A DNA stretch of 41,942 bases from Deltaproteobacteria bacterium (GTDB taxonomy: Bacteria > Desulfobacterota > Binatia > UBA12015), in contig VGTG01000038.1 of assembly GCA_016874795.1 (NCBI GenBank), positions 1 to 41,942 on the forward strand, given 5' to 3'. The translations under genes were made by a program, and so were the position numbers. The notes below the pieces were generated by a model. That model saw only the letters and a list, made by a program, of their open reading frames with translations. It was not told where the DNA came from and did not search any database. Below, in pieces: positions 1-9,312 of this stretch. Position 1 is the first letter of the stretch. Each line of letters begins with the position of its first letter.

Positions 1-2
1 GG

Positions 3-128
3 ACCAAAGAGATCATGACCAAGGGAATGCCGGAACTGAATCAGCTCTACACGATGCTCGGCGCAAAGGACAACGTGAAGGCGACCGCGTATCTGCACTT
101 CCCACACAACTACAACCATCCCAGCTCC
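3..128 (+). pseudogene. C-terminal fragment of a probable alpha/beta hydrolase, truncated
   Basis: The reading frame open at the left edge encodes a short stretch ending in HFPHNYNHPS. This resembles the C-terminal region of alpha/beta hydrolases of the acyl-esterase/dienelactone-hydrolase type, where a conserved HNYN segment carries the catalytic histidine (recalled family pattern, not searched). After about base 128 the frame continues to a stop near 263, but the residues become Arg/Trp-rich and unlike protein. Family members normally continue past this point with an SR...W.NKHL-like tail. The gene therefore looks cut off near 128, close to the tRNA fragment at 372-413. Its 5' end lies outside the window, so the family assignment is tentative. 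Confidence 0.4.
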
Positions 129-267
129 CTACGGTGGTGGTCCCGCCGCAGTTTCGGGGCGACCATTCGCCGTGCAGGGGCGTTGGTGAAAGTGGGCACC
201 GGCCGGCACCCGGGAGGAGGTGCGCTCCAGCGCTGTGCCCGTTTTTGTACCCCCTCTGGGTAGCCTT

Positions 268-352
268 CGGTGTCTTTCGGTGTCGCTCAGGCGAGCAGCG
301 ATCGCCGAAAACCAGAGTCGATTCGCGCACAGAGTGACACCGAGCACCACCG
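268..352. repeat. Imperfect 21-bp inverted repeat beside the tRNA scar
   Basis: Bases 268-288 and 332-352 are imperfect inverted copies (16 of 21 positions match), sharing the core CGGTGTC(G/A)CTC. They lie just upstream of the tRNA 3' fragment in a stretch with no credible gene (about 129-371). Their position would suit recombinase or excisionase arm sites, but no integrase gene is visible in the window. Confidence 0.4.
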
Positions 353-371
353 AGTTCGTAGCGTTCTCGAA

Positions 372-413
372 CTACGGATCAGCAGGTCGGGAGTTCGAAT
401 CTCTCAGGGCGCG
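372..413 (+). other. tRNA-Arg-like 3' half, probable integration (att) scar
   Basis: The stretch reads as the 3' half of a tRNA. Anticodon loop CTACGGA is at 372-378, the 3' anticodon strand TCAGC at 379-383, and variable loop AGGTC at 384-388. The T stem and loop GGGAG-TTCGAAT-CTCTC occupy 389-405 and pair fully with one G-U. The 3' acceptor strand AGGGCGC is at 406-412, with discriminator G at 413. Upstream there is no matching 5' anticodon strand (GCTGA expected), no D arm, and no GCGCCCT acceptor strand. The identity begins at the anticodon loop, a common tyrosine-recombinase crossover point. Anticodon ACG (Arg) is inferred from this loop register. Confidence 0.65.
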
Positions 414-452
414 CTCGAGGCCTACGAGCTCTCCGCTTTGCTCGCGCCAGAT

Positions 453-490
453 CGGGGACGAGCCGCCCGCTTCCGGGCGACCGTCCCCGG
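453..490 (-). terminator. Strong hairpin downstream of the VCBS gene
   Basis: On the minus strand, CGGGGAC pairs with GTCCCCG, and inside it CGCCCG pairs with CGGGCG around a GAAG loop. It lies 36 bases past the stop of the VCBS-repeat gene. No T-run follows, so it is a terminator-like or mRNA-stabilising hairpin rather than a classical intrinsic terminator. Confidence 0.5.
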
Positions 491-525
491 TCGAGCTGGA
501 TCCAGCACGAGAGCCGCCAGCATGG

Positions 526-2706
526 CTATCGCGCCGTGAGGTTGTCGGGCTGCTGGCGGGCGAACTCGTCGAGAGTGGTCGCGAAGCAGCCTGCATCCGA
601 CGCACGGAGCTGCACCGTCACGCTCGTCGTCGTCGAGAGTGCCGCCGCGAGGCCCGTGGGGAGCTCGTTCTGGCCCTGGCTGGCCTTGTTCGCGGCCTTG
701 AGAAGGATGCTCGATTTGTTCGGATGTCGGGCGATCAGCAGGATCTGGCTCACGCCGTCGGCGCTCGCCTCCTTGTCCTTGTAGACGAGGATGCCGTTGC
801 CTGCGGGCGGCGGGACGCCGGGCGGGATGCCGGGGCGGATCCAGCACGGTCTCGGGCCGCAGACGTGCCCGGCTCGGTCGATCGTCAGCGCGCCGGCCAG
901 CGCGTCGGCGTCATCGTAGAGGCAGAGCGCATAGGAGGTGGAGCCCGATTCGAACGGGTTGCCGAACACGGCGTGGGGGAACGCGGGGCCCCGGTCGAGC
1001 TTGACGGCCAGCTTCTCTTTTCCGGGCTTGGTCTCGTTGATCTGCAGAGAGCCGGCGCCGAATTCCGTGCATCCGGGATCGGCCGCGGGCGGGCAGCCGA
1101 GATCGACGGGAGTGTTCTCGAAGAAGAAGGTGCGAGACGAACCGCTGAGGAACAGGTCCGGGTCTCCGTCGCCTTCGATGTCGGCGATCTCCAAGCTGGT
1201 GCCGCTTCCGATGTCCATGAGACCGAACGGGTTGACCCCGGGCGCGCCGAACGACGGCTCGGACGGCGTACCGGAGTTCACGAAGAAGCTCGTGTTGCCG
1301 TTGAGGAGACCGTGGAAGGCGTCGAGGTCGCCGTCACCGTCGAGGTCGACCAGCGCCGGAGCGTTCCGTCCGGTCACCCTCACCAGGCCGAAGGGGTTGC
1401 GTACGGGCGCGGCGAACGCCGGCGCCATCGCAGTGCCCGTGTTCTCGAACAAGAACGTGTGGCCGGATGCCCCGCCGAGCAGGGCGTCGAGGTCGCCATC
1501 GTCATCGATGTCGACGAGCACGGGGGAAAGGTTGGCGTCGACGCGCATCAGACCGAATGGATTGCTCACGGGCGCAGCGAACGACGGCGCCATGGCGGTG
1601 CCCGTGTTCTCGAAGAAGATCGTGTTGATGTCGCTGTCTCCGATGAATGCATCGAGGTCGCCGTCGCCGTCGATGTCGCCGAGCTCGGGCGAGCGCAGGT
1701 TCGGGCCCGCGATGCCGAAGGGGTTCGGCACCGGGATGCCGAAGCTGGGCGTGCTCACGCCGCCCGTGTTCTCGGCGAACGAGACGATCCCCGAGGAGTC
1801 TGCAGAGAGGGCGTCGAGATCGCCGTCGGCGTCGAGGTCCGCGAGTGCGACGCCGGTTCTCCAGCCCATGGGCAGACGGAACGGATTCCAGTCGGGCGGC
1901 GCGAACGCAGGGCCTGCCGCGGTGCCCGTGTTCGCGAGGAAGATCGTGTCGCCGAAGAACTCCCCGAAGTAGCCGTCGAGGTCACCATCGCCGTCGACGT
2001 CGCCGAGCGCGGGACTGCAGAAGGAGCCGACGCCGGAGAGTCCGAACGCGTCGGGAGGGCCGGCTACGAACGCCGGAGCGCTCGCCGTGCCGGTGTTCTC
2101 GAAGAAGATCGTCTTGCCGCCTTCCGCTCCGATCAAGGCGTCGAGGTCGCCGTCGGCGTCGATGTCGGCCAGCAAGGGGGCGCTGTGATCGCCCACGTCG
2201 GCGAGCCCGAAGGGATTCGTCACCGGCGTCGCGAACGCCGGAGCGCTCGAGGTGCCGGTGTTCTCGAAGTAGAGAATCGTGCCGGTCTCATCTCCGACCA
2301 ACGCGTCGAAGTCCCCGTCTGCGTCGAGGTCGGCGAGCTCTGGCGCGCTGTCTTCGTCGACCCTGGCGAGCCCGAAAGGGTTCGTCATTCCCGCCCCGAA
2401 CGCCGGACTCGAAGCCGTACCGACATTCTCGAACAGGATGAGATTTCCGATGGACTCCCCGACGAGTGCATCGAGATCGCCGTCGTCGTCGATGTCGGCC
2501 AGGTCGGGAGTCGCGAAGCGAAACACCGGCTCGAGCCCGAACGGGTTCTGGATCGGCGCGGCGAACGCCGGGGCAATCGCCGTGCCCGTGTTTTCGATCA
2601 GGAAGAGATCGCCGTCGAACTCCCCGACGAGCGCGTCGAGATCGCCGTCGGCGTCGATGTCCGCGAGGTCGGGAGCGCTCCGTCCCCCGACTCTGGCGAG
2701 GTCCAT
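526..2706 (-). CDS. Exported VCBS/FG-GAP ten-repeat calcium-binding protein
   Basis: The protein contains ten tandem repeats of about 65 residues, each with a DxDxDGDxDA calcium-binding loop followed by a ...FENTGT strand; repeat 10 is degenerate. FG-GAP/VCBS repeats form extracellular beta-propeller-like modules. A C-terminal region of roughly 180 residues is not repeated and has paired cysteines (CPPAADPGC, CGPRPC). The ATG at 2706 is the first canonical start, but codons 2707-2820 in the same frame encode a textbook Sec signal peptide (RVNPIRALLALAASLLATP, then FAA) and follow an AGGGAGGAG ribosome site. The real protein therefore probably starts near 2820 at a non-ATG codon. A sigma-70-like promoter lies at 2861-2888. 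Specific function unknown. Confidence 0.85.
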   Translation of the reverse strand: MDLARVGGRSAPDLADIDADGDLDALVGEFDGDLFLIENTGTAIAPAFAAPIQNPFGLEPVFRFATPDLADIDDDGDLDALVGESIGNLILFENVGTASSPAFGAGMTNPFGLARVDEDSAPELADLDADGDFDALVGDETGTILYFENTGTSSAPAFATPVTNPFGLADVGDHSAPLLADIDADGDLDALIGAEGGKTIFFENTGTASAPAFVAGPPDAFGLSGVGSFCSPALGDVDGDGDLDGYFGEFFGDTIFLANTGTAAGPAFAPPDWNPFRLPMGWRTGVALADLDADGDLDALSADSSGIVSFAENTGGVSTPSFGIPVPNPFGIAGPNLRSPELGDIDGDGDLDAFIGDSDINTIFFENTGTAMAPSFAAPVSNPFGLMRVDANLSPVLVDIDDDGDLDALLGGASGHTFLFENTGTAMAPAFAAPVRNPFGLVRVTGRNAPALVDLDGDGDLDAFHGLLNGNTSFFVNSGTPSEPSFGAPGVNPFGLMDIGSGTSLEIADIEGDGDPDLFLSGSSRTFFFENTPVDLGCPPAADPGCTEFGAGSLQINETKPGKEKLAVKLDRGPAFPHAVFGNPFESGSTSYALCLYDDADALAGALTIDRAGHVCGPRPCWIRPGIPPGVPPPAGNGILVYKDKEASADGVSQILLIARHPNKSSILLKAANKASQGQNELPTGLAAALSTTTSVTVQLRASDAGCFATTLDEFARQQPDNLTAR

Positions 2707-2860
2707 GGGCGCCGGTAGGCGCGCGAAGCTCGGCGTGAGCGCCGCGGAGTCCGCGGCGAACGGTGTCGCGAGAAGGCTCGCCGCGAGTGCGAGAAGCGCC
2801 CGGATCGGGTTGACGCGCGTGACTCCTCCCTTTGGAGTTGGGGATTCCGTGCCCCGACTC

Positions 2861-2888
2861 TTAATCCGGGTGCGGAGGCGGCTGTCAA
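2861..2888 (-). promoter_or_regulatory. Sigma-70-like promoter for the VCBS gene
   Basis: Minus strand: consensus -35 TTGACA at 2888-2883, a 16-bp spacer, then a weak -10 GATTAA at 2866-2861. It is followed by AGGGAGGAG (about 2831-2823), just before the signal-peptide coding region. This supports expression of the longer protein form. Confidence 0.5.
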
Positions 2889-2984
2889 GTCAGGATACGA
2901 TCAGGACCAGGCGGGATGCCCCGTGGCCGAAGGCGTGACGCGTCGGTGCGACGCCGCCGCCACCCTCGTGATAGCCTCCTTGCG

Positions 2985-4118
2985 ATGAGCTCCCCCGGCT
3001 GGCGGCGTGACGAGGTGTCCGAGCACTCGCCACGTCCAGTAGTGCCTCCGCCGCCCGAGCCCGCCTCCTCGGAGATCGGCCGCGACGTCCGGGTACGCTG
3101 GTTCCTCGGCGGCCTTCTCATCGCCGCCCTCGGCACCGTCGTCGCGCTCGTGCTCTCGCACTTCATCGCCGCGCTGACCTGGGCGACCGTCCTCGCGATG
3201 AGCCTCTGGCCGCTCCATCGGGAGATCCAGGCGCGGCTCACGGGGTGGCCCGGGCTCGCCGCGGCGCTGACGACCGTCCTCGTCACGCTCGGGCTCGTCG
3301 TGCCGCTCGTCGTCATCACCTCGCTCCTCGTCGGCGAGGTGAACTCGCTCGCGAAGGACGTCGGACACGGGCTCGGGCCGAAGCTCGACGGTCTGCAGCA
3401 GAGCCTTCGCAGCTTGCCGCTCGGCGGACCGTGGCTCAGCGACACGATGGCGGTCCTCCGCACCGACACCCCGGGTACGCTCGGCGAGCTCGTCGGCGAG
3501 CACAGCGACCGCATCGTCTCGGTCGCGGGCCAGACCGCCGACCTCGTCGCGCGGAACGTCTTCAAGCTCGGCTTCGCGCTCTTCGCCGTCTTCTTCCTCT
3601 TCTACAACGGCGATTCCCTCGCGGCGCAGCTCCGCAAGGCGGGCAACCGCGTCGGTGGAGAGCGTCTCGAGGTGATCTTCCAGAACGTCGCGATCACCGT
3701 GCGCGCGGTCGTCTATGGTTTGGTCTTGACGGCGCTCGTGCAGGGTCTCTGCGCGGCGCTCGGGTTCTGGGCCGCGGGCGTGCCGTTCCCGTGGCTCCTC
3801 GGCGCCCTCACCGTGGTGCTCTCCTTCGTGCCGCTCGGGCACGCGGTCGTGTGGGCACCCGCCGCCGCGTACCTCGCGCTCGAGGGGCACTACACGGCGG
3901 CGTTCCTGCTCGCCGGCTGGGGGCTCGCGGTCGTCGCGAGCGTCGACAACGTGCTGCGGCCGATCTTCATCGGCGCTCGCGCGGGAATCCCCGTCCTGCT
4001 CGTCTTCATCGGCGTGCTCGGAGGGATCCTCAGCTTCGGCCTCGTCGGCCTCTTCGTCGGCCCCGTCGCGATCGCCGTGACGCTCGCCCTCTGGAACGAG
4101 TGGATAGGCTCCACGTAG
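2985..4118 (+). CDS. AI-2E family (PerM/UPF0118) membrane transporter
   Basis: This is a 377-residue polytopic membrane protein. A proline-rich cytoplasmic N terminus (about residues 1-38) precedes two adjacent hydrophobic helices (about 39-75), then LTTVLVTLGLVVPLVVITSL, an amphipathic extramembrane region, and five more hydrophobic segments toward the C terminus. That layout is typical of the AI-2E/PerM family, whose members have been linked to autoinducer-2 export, Na+/H+ antiport or efflux; the substrate cannot be read from sequence. ATG 2985 is preferred over an upstream in-frame start at 2916, because the extra residues would be an Arg-rich extension lying partly in the divergent promoter region. 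No strong Shine-Dalgarno is visible. It converges on the PII gene. Confidence 0.88.
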   Translation: MSSPGWRRDEVSEHSPRPVVPPPPEPASSEIGRDVRVRWFLGGLLIAALGTVVALVLSHFIAALTWATVLAMSLWPLHREIQARLTGWPGLAAALTTVLVTLGLVVPLVVITSLLVGEVNSLAKDVGHGLGPKLDGLQQSLRSLPLGGPWLSDTMAVLRTDTPGTLGELVGEHSDRIVSVAGQTADLVARNVFKLGFALFAVFFLFYNGDSLAAQLRKAGNRVGGERLEVIFQNVAITVRAVVYGLVLTALVQGLCAALGFWAAGVPFPWLLGALTVVLSFVPLGHAVVWAPAAAYLALEGHYTAAFLLAGWGLAVVASVDNVLRPIFIGARAGIPVLLVFIGVLGGILSFGLVGLFVGPVAIAVTLALWNEWIGST

Positions 4119-4131
4119 CGAGAGAGGAGCT

Positions 4132-4227
4132 CCGCGCGCGCAAGCGCGCGGCCGAGCGAAAGCGAGCGCGGGTGTGGGGCCCCGCGCGGCTTCGCCGCGT
4201 GGGGCGAGGGGCGCGTGCCCCTCGTTT
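4132..4227 (+). repeat. Intergenic three-hairpin repeat, copy A
   Basis: Three consecutive hairpins fill the gap between the convergent AI-2E and PII genes. Hairpin 1 (4132-4151) has an 8-bp stem CCGCGCGC/GCGCGCGG with a GCAA loop. Hairpin 2 (4180-4204) has an 11-bp stem with a TTC loop and one G-U pair. Hairpin 3 (4206-4223) is GAGGGGC/GCCCCTC with a GCGT loop, followed by GTTTG. The same architecture recurs at 18664, 22728 and 33051. A bidirectional terminator role is plausible. Confidence 0.75.
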
Positions 4228-4230
4228 GAA

Positions 4231-5765
<1,535 letters not shown>

Positions 5766-5890
5766 GCGCAACTCCGGCAAATACTCTAATGGCGACCCAC
5801 GGAATCGAGCAAGCGGCCCTCGCGCCGCGGAGCCGGCAGGGGGCGACCTTCTTGAAATGCCGTGGCATCCCTGGCACCCCTGGAATCGAG

Positions 5891-5908
5891 CGGTTCTCGC
5901 GCGAACCG
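5891..5908. promoter_or_regulatory. Inverted repeat upstream of the tal operon
   Basis: CGGTTC-TCGCGC-GAACCG is a perfect 6-bp inverted repeat with a 6-bp centre, 57 bases before the transaldolase start. It lies in the 200-bp divergent region. It could be an operator for the operon or a leader hairpin; no promoter hexamers are convincing nearby. Confidence 0.3.
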
Positions 5909-5965
5909 GCCTCCGGCAACCATGCGCGAGGCGCTTTTCGCACCGAGGACGCTGTGGGAGGTGTC

Positions 5966-7084
5966 ATGAGCAATCCGTTGGTCGAGGTCCAGAAGTACGG
6001 GCAGAGCATCTGGTACGACAACATCCGGCGGGGGCTTCTCACCGGGGGCGACCTGAAGCGGTTGGTGGACCGGGACGGCCTTCGCGGCGTCACCTCGAAT
6101 CCCGCGATCTTCGAGAAGGCGATCGCGGAGAGCGGCGACTACGACGACGCCCTCCGTGCCCTCGTCGGCAAGGGCGTCGAGGATCCGATGGACCTCTACG
6201 AGCACGTCGCGATCGAGGACATCCAGTCCGCCTGCGACATCCTTCGCCCGGTCTACGACTCGACGAAGCACCGCGACGGCTACGTCAGCTTCGAGGTGTC
6301 ACCGTTCCTCGCGGCGGACACGCAGAAGACGGTCGAGTACGCGCGCCGCGTGCACAAGTGGATCGCGCGCGACAACGTGCTGATCAAGGTCCCGGGAACG
6401 CCCGAGGGCATGCCCGCGATCGCGACGCTGATCGGCGAGGGCATCAGCGTCAACGTGACGCTCCTCTTCGCGGTCGGCGCCTACGAAGACTGCGCGCACG
6501 CCTACATGGAGGGGCTCGAGCAGGCCGCCGCGAAGGGCAAGAAGCCCGGCGAGATCGCGAGCGTCGCGAGCTTCTTCATCAGCCGCATCGACTCGCTCGT
6601 CGACAAGAAGCTCGAAGCGGCGGGAGCCGATCCGTCGCTGCAGGGGAAGGCGGCGGTCGCGAACGGGATCGTCGCCTACGACCGCTACAAGCGGCTGATC
6701 GCGTCCGATCGCTGGAAGGCGCTCGCCGCAAAAGGTGCGGCCACGCAGCGCGTCCTCTGGGCGAGCACGAGCACGAAGAACGCGAAGTACTCGAAGACGA
6801 AGTACGTCGACGAGCTGATCGGCCCGGACACCGTCAACACGATCCCCGAGGAGACGTTCAACGAGTACCGCGAGAGCGGTCATCCGAGCGCCGGCCTCGC
6901 GGAGGGCTTCGAGGCGAAGTTCGAGGCCGCGAAGCACACGCTCGCGGCGATCGAGAAGGCGGGCGTCTCGATGAAGTCTGTGACCGACGAGCTGCTGAAG
7001 GACGGCGTCGCGAAGTTCTCCGAGGCGTTCGAGGTCCTTCTTCGCTCGATCGAGAAGAAGCGGAATCTTCTGAAAGCCGCTTGA
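5966..7084 (+). CDS. tal: Transaldolase
   Basis: Transaldolase moves a dihydroxyacetone unit from sedoheptulose-7-phosphate to glyceraldehyde-3-phosphate in the non-oxidative pentose-phosphate pathway, in the cytosol. The protein is 372 residues, the long bacterial type. It has GLRGVTSNPAIFEKAI near the N terminus, the Schiff-base lysine in NVLIKVPGTPEG (about Lys141), SVNVTLLFAVGAYE and ASFFISRIDSLVD. ATG 5966 follows GGGAGG by four bases; upstream in-frame codons encode non-homologous sequence. It is the first gene of the operon, and transketolase starts two bases after its stop. Confidence 0.96.
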   Translation: MSNPLVEVQKYGQSIWYDNIRRGLLTGGDLKRLVDRDGLRGVTSNPAIFEKAIAESGDYDDALRALVGKGVEDPMDLYEHVAIEDIQSACDILRPVYDSTKHRDGYVSFEVSPFLAADTQKTVEYARRVHKWIARDNVLIKVPGTPEGMPAIATLIGEGISVNVTLLFAVGAYEDCAHAYMEGLEQAAAKGKKPGEIASVASFFISRIDSLVDKKLEAAGADPSLQGKAAVANGIVAYDRYKRLIASDRWKALAAKGAATQRVLWASTSTKNAKYSKTKYVDELIGPDTVNTIPEETFNEYRESGHPSAGLAEGFEAKFEAAKHTLAAIEKAGVSMKSVTDELLKDGVAKFSEAFEVLLRSIEKKRNLLKAA

Positions 7085-7086
7085 AG

Positions 7087-9312
7087 ATGGCGCGCGCGGC
7101 CCGCGAGCGGCTGGGGGAGGCGGTGGGGGACGTGGCGTCGGCGACGGATCGCGACCAACTCGCAATCAATACGATCCGCACCCTTTCGATGGATGCGGTG
7201 CAGGCGGCGAATTCGGGCCATCCCGGGACGCCGATGGCGCTCGCGCCGGTGGCATACACGCTCTGGCAGCGCTTCCTGCGGTTCGACCCGGAGGATCCGA
7301 TCTGGCCGGATCGCGATCGCTTCGTGCTGTCGAACGGCCACGCCTCGATGCTCCTCTACTCGCTCCTGCACCTGGCGGGCGTGAAGGCGGTCAACAAGCG
7401 CTACGAGCGCGTCGGCCGTCCCTCCGTGTCCCTCGACGACATCAAGCGGTTCCGCCAGCTCGACAGCAAGTGTCCCGGTCATCCCGAGTACCGCCTGACG
7501 TCGGGCGTCGAGATGACGACGGGGCCGCTCGGGCAGGGCGTCGCGACGAGCGTCGGGATGGCGATGGCGTCGCGGTGGATGGCGTCCTACTTCAACCGCC
7601 CCGGCTTCGAGATGTTCGGGTACGACGTCTACGCGATCTGCGGCGATGGCTGCCTGATGGAGGGCGTGTCGAACGAGGCCGCTTCGCTCGCGGGGCACCT
7701 GCGCCTCTCGAACCTCTGCTGGATCTACGACAACAACCACATCACGATCGAGGGCAACACCGCGCTCGCGTTCACCGAGGACGTCGGCGCGCGCTTCCTC
7801 GGGCTCGGCTGGAACGTGACGCGCGTCTCCGACGCAAACGACCTCGAAGCGCTCGGCCGCGCGCTCGAGATCTTCCGCAAGACAGACGACCGTCCGACCT
7901 TCATCATCGTCGACAGCCACATCGGCTACGGCGCGCCGAGCAAGCAGGACACGTCGGCGGCGCACGGCGAGCCGCTCGGCGAGGACGAGATCCGCGGCGC
8001 GAAGGCGAAGTACGGCTGGCCGGTCGACGCGAAGTTCCTCGTCCCTCCGGAAGCGAAGAAGGCCTTCGCCGAGGGGATCGGAAAGCGCGGCCGCGCGCTC
8101 CGGAAGGAGTGGATCGAGCGCTTCAAGGCCTACCAGAAGCGCCATCCGAAGCTCGCCGATCAGCTCGACCGGATGCAGCACCGCCAGCTTCCGGACGGCT
8201 GGGACAAGGACGCTCCGGTGTTCCCGCCCGACCCGAAGGGCATGGCGACGCGCGAGTCGTCCGCGAAGGTGTTGAACGCGCTCGCGCCGAACCTTCCGTG
8301 GCTCGTCGGCGGCTCCGCGGATCTCGCGCCGTCGACGAAGACGCGACTCACGTTCGAAGGCGCGGGCGACTTCCAGGCCGAGACGCCGGGTGGAAGGAAC
8401 CTCCACCTCGGCATCCGCGAGCACGCGATGTGCGCGGTGCTGAACGGGCTCTCGCTCTCGAAGATCCGTCCGTACGGCTCGACGTTCCTGATCTTCTGCG
8501 AGTACGCGAAGCAGCCGATCCGGCTCGCGGCGCTGATGGAGATCCCGACGCTGTACGTGTTCACGCACGACTCGATCGGGCTCGGCGAGGACGGGCCGAC
8601 GCATCAGCCCGTCGAGCAGCTCGCGGGGCTCCGTGCGATCCCGGGGCTCGTCGTGCTGCGGCCCGGCGACGCGAACGAGACGACGGAGGCGTGGAAGACG
8701 GCGATCGAGCTCGACCACACGCCGGTCGCGCTGATCATGAGCCGGCAGGCTTTGCCGACGCTCGACCGCGCGAACCTCGGCGCGGCTTCCGGCGTGCGCA
8801 AGGGCGCGTACGTCCTGTCCGATCCGGACGGCGAGCCCGACGTGATCCTGATCGCGACGGGGAGCGAGGTCTCGCTCTGCCTGCAGGCCGCGGAGGCGCT
8901 CGCGAGCCGGAAGATCGGCGCGCGCGTCGTCAGCATGCCCTCGTGGGAGCTCTTCGAGCGCCAGCCGCAGCGCTATCGCGACAGCGTCCTTCCGCCGTCG
9001 GTGACGGCGCGGGTCTCGGTCGAGCAGGCTTCGACCTTCGGCTGGGACCGCTGGGTCGGCGCGAGCGGAGCGACGATCGGGATGACGACGTTCGGCGCCT
9101 CGGCTCCGCTGAAGGATCTCCTCGAGAAGTTCGGCTTCACGGTCGACAACGTGGTCAAGGCGGCGCAGGCGCAGGTGCGCGCCGCTGCCAAGCCGGACGC
9201 GAGGCCGACCAAGGTGAAGAAGACGACGGGAAAGAAGGTTGCGCGTGGCGCAGCCGCTCCCGTGCGAAAGCGGCCGGCTCCGGCCAAGCGCGCTCGCGCC
9301 GCGCGCCGATGA
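7087..9312 (+). CDS. tkt: Transketolase with a basic C-terminal tail
   Basis: This thiamine-diphosphate enzyme transfers two-carbon ketol units between pentose-pathway sugars. The 741-residue protein has NSGHPGTPMALAPVAY near the N terminus and the thiamine-binding GDGCLMEGVSNEAASL segment ending in NN. The central pyrimidine domain has LHLGIREHAM and DSIGLGEDGPTHQPVEQL, with a C-terminal domain after that. Typical transketolases are about 660-690 residues. Here roughly the last 43 residues (from about 699) are a Lys/Arg/Ala/Pro-rich tail ([27 protein letters not shown]). The stop overlaps the rpiA start as ATGA, so translation is coupled. Confidence 0.96.
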   Translation: MARAARERLGEAVGDVASATDRDQLAINTIRTLSMDAVQAANSGHPGTPMALAPVAYTLWQRFLRFDPEDPIWPDRDRFVLSNGHASMLLYSLLHLAGVKAVNKRYERVGRPSVSLDDIKRFRQLDSKCPGHPEYRLTSGVEMTTGPLGQGVATSVGMAMASRWMASYFNRPGFEMFGYDVYAICGDGCLMEGVSNEAASLAGHLRLSNLCWIYDNNHITIEGNTALAFTEDVGARFLGLGWNVTRVSDANDLEALGRALEIFRKTDDRPTFIIVDSHIGYGAPSKQDTSAAHGEPLGEDEIRGAKAKYGWPVDAKFLVPPEAKKAFAEGIGKRGRALRKEWIERFKAYQKRHPKLADQLDRMQHRQLPDGWDKDAPVFPPDPKGMATRESSAKVLNALAPNLPWLVGGSADLAPSTKTRLTFEGAGDFQAETPGGRNLHLGIREHAMCAVLNGLSLSKIRPYGSTFLIFCEYAKQPIRLAALMEIPTLYVFTHDSIGLGEDGPTHQPVEQLAGLRAIPGLVVLRPGDANETTEAWKTAIELDHTPVALIMSRQALPTLDRANLGAASGVRKGAYVLSDPDGEPDVILIATGSEVSLCLQAAEALASRKIGARVVSMPSWELFERQPQRYRDSVLPPSVTARVSVEQASTFGWDRWVGASGATIGMTTFGASAPLKDLLEKFGFTVDNVVKAAQAQVRAAAKPDARPTKVKKTTGKKVARGAAAPVRKRPAPAKRARAARR

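Noticed and set aside
220-2718. 832-residue plus-strand reading frame opposite the VCBS gene
   Set aside because: It is the antisense of a GC-rich tandem-repeat gene; its product is an Arg/Val/Glu-rich repeat without recognisable motifs, whereas the minus strand gives clear calcium-loop repeats.
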